Positions 1 to 5,919 of a stretch of DNA of 7,986 nucleotides are shown in pieces. The notes under the pieces are model-generated. The model had not been told where the DNA came from and searched no databases. It was given only the letters and a program-made list of their open reading frames with translations. The stretch comes from Pseudomonadota bacterium (lineage in GTDB: Bacteria; Pseudomonadota; Alphaproteobacteria; Rhizobiales; Devosiaceae): NCBI GenBank assembly GCA_023433775.1, contig JAEYTY010000153.1, forward strand, positions 1 through 7,986. The letters run 5' to 3'. The position numbers and the translations under genes are program-made. Position 1 is the first letter of the stretch, and each line of letters begins with the position of its first letter.

Positions 1-51
1 AACGACAAACCATCCAGCATCGCCGCTTGCTGCACGCCAGCCTCGCCGCAT
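1..51 (-). other. possible start of an unidentified ORF cut by the window edge
   Basis: A minus-strand reading frame is open from an ATG at 51-49 to the window edge, and the same frame stays open upstream to a TGA near position 90. Only about 17 residues (MRRGWRAASGDAG...) can be read after the ATG. I see no convincing Shine-Dalgarno sequence in front of it, and the residues do not resemble the start of a prohead protease or capsid gene. The 120 bases between it and the gene ending at 171 show no terminator or other signal. It could be a real gene continuing to the left or chance. Confidence 0.15.
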
Positions 52-170
52 AATATCAACCCAATGACGAGCAGGACTCTCCGCTAATCAAAACGCCGGT
101 CTGGGCCAAAGCATCTGACGACGGACATTGCAGGATTTGCGTCGCGCTCTGCTAGAGGCGCCGGCTCTGG

Positions 171-821
171 TCAGCGCCAGCTCTCTCGCAGTTGCACAAG
201 GCTCGCGGCAGCATCTTCGGTCCGTTCGCGCACTATTTGCGCCCTGTTTCTCCGCGCCGCCATATCGGCCAGAAAATGTGCCACGTCGTCCTGTGCAGCC
301 CGCTTCTCAAGGAGGTCCAACAATTCCGGCAGGTAGCCATCGTATTCAAACAATGACGAAGGATTTTCCTTCGCATCAGACGGGTCCCAATCCAGCGTCA
401 AAATGCTTCCAATGGCTCGCAGCTTCTGAGCGCGCTGCACAAGCGTCTCCGTTCCGGGCAATAGGCGCTGCTCGAAGAACTCGTCATGTTTCAGTATCAA
501 CTGAATTTCGTCCTCGGTTAGCCGTGAGTCAGGATATTCGGGCTTTGTACCCATCCTGCGGTCCAGTGCGAAGGCGACCTGATACTGTTCTGGCGGCAGC
601 GCCGCCGTCGACACGATGGTGCAATTGCCTCCATCTGGCGTCCACCATGCTTCCCCGTCTCGTCCAAATTTGGCGATGGTTTGCGACGTAATGTGCCGGG
701 CGGAGAAACCTGCCTCATCTGCTTCATAGACCAGCAGCAGCTTTGGTTTCTGCTCCGCCGCGATGCCATAGATAATGTCGCCAACCTTCACGGCAGCGAG
801 CGCCTGGTCCCTCGTCATCAT
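171..821 (-). CDS. two-domain hypothetical protein with C-terminal DUF1871-like domain; candidate immunity protein
   Basis: This is a 216-residue soluble protein with no signal peptide or membrane segment. Residues 1-95 form a domain I cannot name (GDIIYGIA near 14, LLLVYEADEAGFSARHIT near 28-45, TIVSTAALPP near 68-77). After a linker, residues about 130-190 match the neighbouring 90-residue protein in pattern: LRAI..IL..DWDP (WDP at 145-147), EYD at 159-161, then LLDLLEKRA and a helix with AHFLADM. That is the DUF1871 (YugE-like) signature. I infer a second neutralising or immunity-type protein for the toxin-like gene at 1136-1558, because it is last in the same run of genes. The start ATG at 821 is followed directly by a second ATG at 818; GAAGG lies about 11 bases upstream, a weak ribosome-binding site. 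A stand-alone regulatory role is possible. Gene reality is fairly sure; function is not. Confidence 0.75.
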   Translation of the reverse strand: MMTRDQALAAVKVGDIIYGIAAEQKPKLLLVYEADEAGFSARHITSQTIAKFGRDGEAWWTPDGGNCTIVSTAALPPEQYQVAFALDRRMGTKPEYPDSRLTEDEIQLILKHDEFFEQRLLPGTETLVQRAQKLRAIGSILTLDWDPSDAKENPSSLFEYDGYLPELLDLLEKRAAQDDVAHFLADMAARRNRAQIVRERTEDAAASLVQLRESWR

Positions 822-875
822 CGTTGGCGGCCTTCGTAGGAAATTCAGCAGAGCGACAAGTCGGCCAAAACTATA

Positions 876-1148
876 CTATTCAATTTGAAGAAGTATTTTA
901 GCCGCGACCCGGCTTTTAGCCTCGACAGCAACTAGCCCCATTTCAAGCGAACCTACATCATCCAGATACCGCGCGATCTCGTCAGCATTTGCTTTACGTT
1001 CCAGCATACCGAGGAGCGCAGGTATATATCGGTCATATTCGTCTCGGGCCGCGGGTTCGTCACGCACGCCGATTGGATCCCACTCGGCCAACAGGACCGC
1101 GCGCACCAATTGCAGTTTCTTTTCATAAGTCCTGTTCATCTCGGCCAT
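876..1148 (-). CDS. DUF1871-family small protein, candidate immunity protein
   Basis: This is a 90-residue acidic helical protein. The core reads VRAVLLAEWDPIGV (WDP at 23-25), then DEYDRYIPALLGMLE (DEYD at 36-39) and a helical tail. The 'WDPIG...P..DEYD' pattern is the hallmark of DUF1871 (PF08958, YugE type), whose biochemical role is not established as far as I know. I chose the ATG at 1148 because AGGTGA sits about 7-8 bases upstream; a second ATG at 1139 overlaps the stop of the upstream gene as ATGA. With the 1148 start, the coding region overlaps the toxin-like gene by 13 bases, so the two should be translationally coupled. A small protein encoded directly behind, and overlapping, a toxin-like domain suggests an immunity protein; this is inference from context. 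Base composition is visibly less GC-rich than the portal gene, which hints at separate acquisition. Confidence 0.8.
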   Translation of the reverse strand: MAEMNRTYEKKLQLVRAVLLAEWDPIGVRDEPAARDEYDRYIPALLGMLERKANADEIARYLDDVGSLEMGLVAVEAKSRVAAKILLQIE

Positions 1149-1558
1149 AGCGTAATCACCTCGCCGAAAGGGTTTATCACAACAACCGCGTTTTGACCGT
1201 GGTATTTCCAAGAATGCGGTGACGATCCAGGAGTTATCTTAAAAGGATTGTTCAGTGCATCAAGCATGTCTTGGGCGGAAATTCCTCGGTTTATTGTCTG
1301 ATTTATGCCATGCTTTGTGAAGCCTGTGGGCGTCCACGCCACAGGAATGCGTCGGTCCGTAGCGGCTGGCTGCGCAGCCCCGACACGGCTCAACTCTCTA
1401 ACCCACCGTCCACCCTCTCGCGTCCCTTTGGGTGCCCGAGGCTGATCTGGTCGATAGCGCCGCTCCAACGCGTCGACGACAACATCGAGCTTTAGCGAAA
1501 GTGTTGCGAGCCGGATTTCAACGCCGAGTGCTTTCAGTTCGGATGACAAAATCCGCAT
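1136..1558 (-). CDS. toxin-like protein: PRxPxG-GGxW linker plus C-terminal BECR/RelE-like nuclease-type domain
   Basis: This is a 140-residue protein encoded behind the portal gene. Residues 1-33 are a leucine-rich amphipathic helix region. Residues 38-52 carry QPRAPKGTREGGRW, a motif I associate with alphaproteobacterial phage and polymorphic-toxin proteins, where it often sits between an N-terminal part and a toxin tip. Residues about 79-140 form a compact domain: FTKHGINQTINRGIS (H83, R91), ALNNPFKI, SWKYHGQNAVVVINPFGEVITLWP. A histidine/arginine helix, then paired strands with a GxxxT end, resembles BECR-fold RNase toxins (colicin D/E5, RelE, CdiA tips). The family is inferred from pattern only. 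I prefer the ATG at 1558, with GGAG about 7 bases upstream; an in-frame ATG at 1600 has AAGG only 2 bases away and would add 14 residues. The stop overlaps the start region of the DUF1871 gene. A virion-associated or structural accessory protein is the main alternative. Confidence 0.65.
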   Translation of the reverse strand: MRILSSELKALGVEIRLATLSLKLDVVVDALERRYRPDQPRAPKGTREGGRWVRELSRVGAAQPAATDRRIPVAWTPTGFTKHGINQTINRGISAQDMLDALNNPFKITPGSSPHSWKYHGQNAVVVINPFGEVITLWPR

Positions 1559-1613
1559 AATTCCGCTCCCGTTCCCCCGCCATTCGGGCGTAGCCCTCAT
1601 GGCCTTGGTCGCT

Positions 1614-1638
1614 CAAATCGCTCCACTGGAGCGATTTG
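1614..1638. repeat. perfect 25-bp palindrome between portal and toxin-like gene
   Basis: Two 12-base arms, CAAATCGCTCCA and its exact reverse complement, flank a single central base (1626). The palindrome starts 3 bases past the portal stop codon and ends before the toxin-like gene. It can fold into a strong hairpin on either strand. No U-run follows it on the minus strand, so it does not look like a standard intrinsic terminator. It may be an operator dyad, an mRNA-stabilising hairpin at the portal 3' end, or one copy of a dispersed extragenic palindrome. It occurs once in this window. Confidence 0.6.
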
Positions 1639-1640
1639 CC

Positions 1641-2807
1641 TCAAGAGGACGCGCCCAAGCCCACCATCGCCCGCTTCTCCGCGTCGCTGAGGAAGCCCGC
1701 ATTGCCCACCCGCTCCCAGAGCGCGGCGCGGTCCTCGGCCAGGGCCTCGACCTTGTCGAAATCGGGCACCACCTTCGCGCCCTCAAAGGCCGGCCCCAGC
1801 CAGCCCGACAATTCCTGGCTCACCCGCACCACCAGCGGCACCAGCGTCTGCCGCCACAGCGCCCGATTGGCCTCCGCCATATTGGCATAGGTATTGTCGC
1901 CCGGAATGCCGAGCAGCATGGGCGGCACGCCGAAGGCCAGCGCGATGTCGCGCGCCGCCGCATTGCGCGCCTCGATGAAATCCATGTCGCGCGGGCTCAT
2001 GGCCAGCGGTTTCCAGTCGAGCCCGCCTTCCAGCACCATGGGCCGCCCGGCATTGCCCGCGCCGGCAAACTGCTCCTCCAATTCGTCCTTCAAACGTCCG
2101 AACTGGTCGTCACTCATGCTGCCATTGCCCGCCGAATAGACCAGCGCGCCGCTCGGCCGCGCCGCATTGTCGAGCAGCGCCTTGTTCCACTGCGCCGAGG
2201 CATTGTGGATATCGAGGCTTGTCTGCGCCGCCTCCAGCGGCCCCATGCCATAATGGTCATCCATGGGGTGAAACAGCGCCATATGCAGCACGCCGGGCAG
2301 CGGCGCAGTCTCCTGCGAAATCCGCACTGCACGGCCACCGGCCTTGTATTCATAAGCCACGGGCCAGCCATCGCTCCCGGCCACCACGCTCATGCGGTCG
2401 GGCCGCAGCACGCACAGCGCCCGAACCGCGCCATCGACAATTCCCGCCTGCAGATAGGCATTGCCCGAGGTCTGGAGATAGGCATAAACCGCCTCCAGCA
2501 TTTCCGCGCCCGATTGCCGCCCATTGGGCTGCTCCAGCAGCGTCAACAGCGGATGCTCGCTCACCGTCTTGCCATCCACCTGCACATTGAGCGGCACCCG
2601 GTTCGCCGTCTCGGCAATCAGCCTCACACAGCGATAGACCACCGGATTGCGCATGAAACCCTGATTGACCAGGCTCGCATAACCCCGCCCGCTCCACTGC
2701 GCCGGCCCCAGCTGGCTCAGCGTCATCATGGTGTGCCCGGCAAAAGACTTGGTTTCACCAGGCGTGTTTGATTGCCCGCCAAACAGGCGGTTCATCCAGT
2801 TGGGCAT
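1641..2807 (-). CDS. HK97-family phage/GTA portal protein
   Basis: The product is the 388-residue portal, the dodecameric ring at the capsid vertex through which DNA is packaged and to which head-tail proteins attach. Family signatures are clear: NPVVYRCVRLIAETANRVPL near 54-73, LLTLLEQPN near 88-95, the YLQTSGNAYLQ helix near 110-120, YGMGPLEAAQTSLDIHN in the middle, and AFGVPPMLLGIPGDNTYANM toward the end. Length fits the GTA gp3 / HK97 portal family (about 390-430 residues). The start ATG at 2807 has AGGGA about 9 bases upstream. In usual GTA clusters the portal follows the large terminase directly and is followed by prohead protease and capsid. Here a toxin-antitoxin operon on the other strand separates it from the terminase, and a toxin-like gene follows it. 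It therefore probably needs its own promoter or long read-through from the terminase. Confidence 0.93.
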   Translation of the reverse strand: MPNWMNRLFGGQSNTPGETKSFAGHTMMTLSQLGPAQWSGRGYASLVNQGFMRNPVVYRCVRLIAETANRVPLNVQVDGKTVSEHPLLTLLEQPNGRQSGAEMLEAVYAYLQTSGNAYLQAGIVDGAVRALCVLRPDRMSVVAGSDGWPVAYEYKAGGRAVRISQETAPLPGVLHMALFHPMDDHYGMGPLEAAQTSLDIHNASAQWNKALLDNAARPSGALVYSAGNGSMSDDQFGRLKDELEEQFAGAGNAGRPMVLEGGLDWKPLAMSPRDMDFIEARNAAARDIALAFGVPPMLLGIPGDNTYANMAEANRALWRQTLVPLVVRVSQELSGWLGPAFEGAKVVPDFDKVEALAEDRAALWERVGNAGFLSDAEKRAMVGLGASS

Positions 2808-2842
2808 GTTTTGATCCCTTAATTCTTGCTGCCGCGCAGCCT

Positions 2843-2862
2843 ATGTAGTAACGTTGCTACAT
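2843..2862. promoter_or_regulatory. palindromic operator of the toxin-antitoxin operon
   Basis: The 20-base sequence ATGTAGTAACGTTGCTACAT reads the same on both strands except for one mismatched pair (18 of 20 symmetric). It ends 14 bases before the antitoxin ATG and just before the GGAGGT ribosome-binding site. Phd/YefM-type antitoxins repress their own operon by binding such dyads next to the start, so this is the likely binding site. It lies in the 69-bp gap shared with the divergently transcribed portal gene, so bound antitoxin-toxin complex could also affect portal transcription. A candidate promoter (TTGCTG at 2826, TAACGT at 2849, 17-bp spacing) overlaps it but is a poor consensus match. 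Confidence 0.6.
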
Positions 2863-2876
2863 CTGGAGGTACCAGA

Positions 2877-3173
2877 ATGAACCGCCATATCCGTCCACAG
2901 ACGATGTCTTCCCGAGAGTTCAATCAGAATACTGGCCGCGCCAAGCAGGCGGCCGATAGCGGCCCTTTGACCATCACCGACCGGGGTGAGCCAGCGTATG
3001 TTCTCATGCGATATGAGGACTACGAGAACTTGATGCCTCGGGACCAAACGCGTCAGCCGATCAGCCTGCGCGCGCTTGAGCAAGTTGGCGGCCCGGAGTA
3101 TGATTTTGAAATCGAACTGCCCGAGCGTCGCGTCGAGCCGATGTACGATCCATTTTCTGGCGAGGCTGAGTGA
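2877..3173 (+). CDS. Phd/YefM-family antitoxin
   Basis: This 98-residue protein neutralises the toxin encoded just downstream and is expected to repress its own promoter. The N-terminal Phd fold is recognisable: SSREFNQNTGRAKQAADSGP at 11-30 (DNA-binding helix region), then LTITDRGEPAYVLMRYEDYENL at 31-52, the typical strand and helix of the family. The acidic C-terminal tail (from about residue 60, with EYDFEIELPERR and YDPFSGEAE) should be the segment that wraps the toxin. The ATG at 2877 is preceded at 6 bases by a full GGAGGT, so I prefer it over the longer in-frame start at 2826, which would run through the operator. Its stop overlaps the toxin start by 4 bases. Prefer YefM/Phd over VapB/AbrB on fold pattern. 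Confidence 0.9.
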   Translation: MNRHIRPQTMSSREFNQNTGRAKQAADSGPLTITDRGEPAYVLMRYEDYENLMPRDQTRQPISLRALEQVGGPEYDFEIELPERRVEPMYDPFSGEAE

Positions 3174-3586
3174 GTTATCTCCTCGATACCAATGTCATAT
3201 CCGAGCTTCGACGCCCCAATCAGATCGCGCCCAATGTCAGGCGCTGGCTGGAGACGTTCGATATACAAACTGCCTCTGTCTCGGCGATCACCATATTCGA
3301 GCTCGAATATGGCGCTGCCCGAGCTGAGCTCAGGCGATTACCGCACGCGCCGCTGCTGCGCGAATGGATCGACAATCAGGTGCTTCCTCTCTTTGCCGGA
3401 CGTATTCTGTCCATAGATACCGAAATCGCGCAGCGTTATGCCTGGCTTCAAGCACCAAATCCGCGGCCATATGCCGACGTCATGATCGCAGCGACCGCGC
3501 TCGTTCACGACCTCGCGGTGATTACTCGCGACACCGACGATTTTGCGCCGCATGGAGTCACCATGATCAATCCCTGGACCGCCTAG
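3170..3586 (+). CDS. vapC: VapC/FitB-like PIN-domain toxin ribonuclease
   Basis: This 138-residue PIN-domain protein is a Mg2+-dependent RNase toxin of a type II system; VapC family members cleave tRNA, rRNA or mRNA. The acidic active site is complete: D6 in LLDTNVISELRRP, E44 in TIFELEYGA, D103 in YADVMIAATA, and D121/D124 in ITRDTDDF. LDTNVxSE and ITRDxxDF are the standard opening and closing motifs. The gene begins with GTG at 3170, overlapping the antitoxin stop (GTGA), which implies coupled translation. The FitB-like 'DTNVISELRRP' opening goes with Phd-type partners. It ends 9 bases from the stop of the terminase gene, which points toward it from the other strand, with no visible terminator between them. 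Its cellular RNA target cannot be told from sequence. Confidence 0.92.
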   Translation: MSYLLDTNVISELRRPNQIAPNVRRWLETFDIQTASVSAITIFELEYGAARAELRRLPHAPLLREWIDNQVLPLFAGRILSIDTEIAQRYAWLQAPNPRPYADVMIAATALVHDLAVITRDTDDFAPHGVTMINPWTA

Positions 3587-3595
3587 CCCGCCCGA

Positions 3596-4852
3596 CTAAA
3601 GCCCCCTCACCCGCGGCCGCATCTCGTTGAGCAATAGCTCCGTCACCGCCCAGACCAGCGCATCGACGCGATCCGGCGAGTGTCCATCCGCCTTGCCATC
3701 CGGGCCGAAGGCGCAGAGTTCATCCTCCAGCGCCGTCAGCCCCGCCACATGCCGCACCAGCCCGCGCACATAAAGCGCCGCCACAGGCTCTGCGCGCACC
3801 CATTTGCCGCGATTGGCCCTTACAGGCAGCACCGGCACCTTTGAATCCACCTGGCCGATCAGTTGCCCCACCAGGTCGCCGCCCTGATTGACCTCGGCGA
3901 CAATGGCGTCCGCGTCATGGGCGCGATAGGCCGCCACGGCCCGCCGCGCCCAGGTCATGGGCTGCACGCCCTTGAGCGTCGCATCCTCCAGCACCACGAC
4001 GCCATCACCCTGCCGCCCGACCACCACGATGCCACAGGCGTCCGAGCGCGCTGTGCCGGTCACTGGCGGATCGACCGCCACGATAACCCGCCCATCCGCC
4101 CCGCCTTCGGCCTGCCTGAACACGCTGCGCTGCCAGAGCGCGTCGGGCCTGTCCTCGATGAGTTCGCCATCCAGCTCCTGCCGGCCGAGCACTGTGCCCT
4201 TGTATCGCGCCACCACGGCGTCGAAAAATGTCGGCGCCAGATATTTGTAATTGTCCTGCGTCGTCATGCGAACAAGGCGCGTATGCTCGTCATTCACCAG
4301 CCGTTTGATCAGCTTGGTCGCGCGTGGCGTGGTCGTCGCCAATTGGCGCGGCCTGTCGCCCAGCCGCAGGCCAAATTGCAGCGTGTCCCAGGCCTCTTCC
4401 GCATGGGGCCATTTGCCGATTTCGTCACACCAGGCGGCAGCAAATTGCGGACCGCGAAACCGTTCCGGGTCCGAAGCCGTCATGATGGTGGCTTCCACGC
4501 CATTGGGCCAGCTCAGCCGGCTCCTGCCATGCAGCGTGGGGCGCTGGAGATCGGGGTGCACGGCCATGATGCCGCTTTCGCCCCGCACCATGATCTCGAC
4601 TGCCTCGCTCATCGTCTCGCCCACCAATGCAATCGGCGTTATGCCCTGCTGCACCAGCTGCCGCACCCATTCGGCCCCGGCGCGCGTCTTGCCCGAGCCG
4701 CGCCCGCCCATCAGCAGCCATGTGGTCCAGTCACCCGGCGGCGGCTGCTGCTCGGGCCGCGCCCATCGAGACCAGGAGAAAAACTCCCAATCGACAGCCA
4801 ATGGATCCATAGCGGCGACACGCGCCTCATGTTCAGCGGTCCGATTGGACAA
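3596..4852 (-). CDS. terL: phage/GTA terminase large subunit
   Basis: This 418-residue DNA-packaging motor pumps DNA into the prohead through the portal and cuts it. The ATPase domain has Walker A MGGRGSGKTRAGA (GxGKT around 50-56, K55), Walker B AAAWCDEIGKW (D143, E144) and the coupling motif ATTTP near 172-176. The RNase H-like nuclease domain has VIVAVDPPVTGT (D261), IVAEVNQGGD (E320) and SPDRVDALVWA (D394, D397), so both activities look intact. It belongs to the COG5323/GTA gp2 type. The longest frame starts at a TTG (4852) and overlaps the small-subunit gene by 20 bases. An ATG at 4810 (MDPLAVDWEFF) is an alternative, with GAGG 14 bases upstream, and would leave the fold complete. The gene is convergent with the PIN toxin gene. 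Confidence 0.94.
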   Translation of the reverse strand: MSNRTAEHEARVAAMDPLAVDWEFFSWSRWARPEQQPPPGDWTTWLLMGGRGSGKTRAGAEWVRQLVQQGITPIALVGETMSEAVEIMVRGESGIMAVHPDLQRPTLHGRSRLSWPNGVEATIMTASDPERFRGPQFAAAWCDEIGKWPHAEEAWDTLQFGLRLGDRPRQLATTTPRATKLIKRLVNDEHTRLVRMTTQDNYKYLAPTFFDAVVARYKGTVLGRQELDGELIEDRPDALWQRSVFRQAEGGADGRVIVAVDPPVTGTARSDACGIVVVGRQGDGVVVLEDATLKGVQPMTWARRAVAAYRAHDADAIVAEVNQGGDLVGQLIGQVDSKVPVLPVRANRGKWVRAEPVAALYVRGLVRHVAGLTALEDELCAFGPDGKADGHSPDRVDALVWAVTELLLNEMRPRVRGL

Positions 4853-5252
4853 GGCGCTTTACCAGCTTGGCGCGGAGATCGGTCATGTCCTTGGTTGAGG
4901 GCGGTTCCACATTGCGTTCGGCGGCGCCCATTTCAATCAGCTTGTCCAGCGTTTTGACCTGCCCGGCCAGCATCGAGGCCCTCTTGTCTATGGGGAGTTC
5001 CACATTTGTCTCCAGTTCTCTCATCTGCGCGTCCAGCACGCGGATCATTCGCGCCACCAGTTGCGTCTTGCTGGGCGGGTGCGCCTTCAGGCTCAGCCAG
5101 TCCTCTTTTTCACGCCGATAGCGCAGTTGCGCCGGGGTAATGCCGTGCCGCTGGCAGATCAGCGGCGGCAGGAACAACCGCCCCTCATATTCGGCGCGGA
5201 TGCTTGCCCAGTCGGGCTGCCGTGCCCGGCCCGCTTTGCCTTCTGCGTCCAT
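4833..5252 (-). CDS. terS: small terminase-like DNA-packaging protein (GTA gp1-like)
   Basis: This is a 139-residue basic protein. Residues 8-55 look like a helix-turn-helix region of the small-terminase kind (DWASIRAEYEGR, then LPPLICQRHGITPAQLRYRR and EKEDW). Residues 64-115 are predicted helical and could form an oligomerisation coil (RMIRVLDAQMREL, MLAGQVKTLDKLIEM), followed by a helical tail that ends in LRAKLVKRLVQSD. Small terminases form rings that bind DNA and stimulate the large subunit. Position directly upstream of, and overlapping, the large terminase matches gp1 of alphaproteobacterial GTAs. The ATG at 5252 has only a weak upstream ribosome-binding site. Assignment rests on position plus the HTH-like start; sequence identity in this family is always low. 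Confidence 0.75.
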   Translation of the reverse strand: MDAEGKAGRARQPDWASIRAEYEGRLFLPPLICQRHGITPAQLRYRREKEDWLSLKAHPPSKTQLVARMIRVLDAQMRELETNVELPIDKRASMLAGQVKTLDKLIEMGAAERNVEPPSTKDMTDLRAKLVKRLVQSDR

Positions 5253-5275
5253 TGCTCAATCCCGGAAATGCAAAA

Positions 5276-5293
5276 CGGCGCCTTTCGGCGCCG
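5276..5293 (-). terminator. intrinsic terminator-like hairpin after the DUF2165 gene
   Basis: A perfect 7-bp GC stem (CGGCGCC with GGCGCCG) closes a 4-base loop. On the minus strand it is followed immediately by TTTTG. It lies 66 bases past the DUF2165 stop and only about 23 bases before the small-terminase start codon. It should end the upstream transcript, but it also falls inside the leader of any terminase-operon transcript started further upstream. Confidence 0.7.
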
Positions 5294-5359
5294 CTTCAAA
5301 CCCAATTCTTCGACTATGCCTGAACAATATCAGACGTGCGTGACGCGGGGATAACTTTG

Positions 5360-5863
5360 CTAAGCGTTCGAAATTTCCCCATCCGGCATAGCGATATAGA
5401 TCAACGCGCCGAGGATCATGATGAACACGCGGAAGGCCGATTGAATGCCGTTCCAGGTCGAAGACATCCACATGCCGAACCATTCGCCGCCAATGGTCAT
5501 GAACCCGACCTGCCAGACAATGAAACCAAATGTCAGCCCGGCAATGGCCCAGCCCTTGGCGTGGTTGAATGCGGACGCCGAAGCGCCCCGGCGCGAAAAC
5601 ATCTGCGCCGCGCCGATCCAGCAGGCCAGGGCCGTCCCCACCTCTGCCGCGATGATCAGCACATAGGCGCTGTGATGGGCGATCGGGTTGGCGATGGCCC
5701 GATAGGTGATCGTTGCGTCCGGAAAGATCGTGTCCATCATCAGCACATGCTGCACAAAGGCAAAATTGCTGCCGTAGTCCGTGATGTTCCCGAATGCGAC
5801 GAGAGTGGCGTAGAGCGCGACGGCGGCCACGACGACCACCTTGCTGATGCGAATGACCGGCAT
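5360..5863 (-). CDS. DUF2165-family small integral membrane protein
   Basis: This 167-residue inner-membrane protein has four hydrophobic helices at about 7-25, 65-87, 104-124 and 142-159. Family features of DUF2165 are visible: an N-terminal ISKVVVVAAVALYATLVAFG helix followed by NITDYGSNFAFVQHVLMMDT, a loop TYRAIANPIAHHSAY, and the end QSAFRVFIMILGALIY. The role is unknown; members are often annotated as predicted small integral membrane proteins. The ATG at 5863 is preceded at 5 bases by GGGAGG, so I prefer it over the upstream in-frame ATG at 5890. It is a single gene between its own terminator and the DUF2147 gene, and unrelated to the head genes except by neighbourhood. Confidence 0.88.
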   Translation of the reverse strand: MPVIRISKVVVVAAVALYATLVAFGNITDYGSNFAFVQHVLMMDTIFPDATITYRAIANPIAHHSAYVLIIAAEVGTALACWIGAAQMFSRRGASASAFNHAKGWAIAGLTFGFIVWQVGFMTIGGEWFGMWMSSTWNGIQSAFRVFIMILGALIYIAMPDGEISNA

Positions 5864-5919
5864 GATTCCCTCCCATGGATGCCTATTCATAAAAGAGAAT
5901 CAGCCTCGGTCACCAGTCG

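Noticed and set aside
128..691. 187-codon plus-strand open frame
   Set aside because: It is antisense to the two-domain DUF1871-like protein, which has a homologous neighbour and natural composition; no ribosome-binding site or domain is seen on the plus strand.
1599..2771. 390-codon plus-strand open frame
   Set aside because: It is exactly antisense to the portal gene. Its product is arginine-, histidine- and proline-rich without any domain, as expected for the shadow of a GC-rich gene.
2826..2876. Longer N-terminus of the antitoxin
   Set aside because: It would translate through the palindromic operator and the GGAGGT site; the ATG at 2877 has ideal spacing to that site.
3863..4957. 364-codon plus-strand open frame
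   Set aside because: It is antisense to the large terminase, whose ATPase and nuclease motifs are all present on the minus strand; the product is low-complexity H/R/P-rich.
5256..5876. 206-codon minus-strand frame over the DUF2165 gene
   Set aside because: It is an out-of-frame shadow rich in H/R/G. The alternate frame gives four clean membrane helices and a strong ribosome-binding site.
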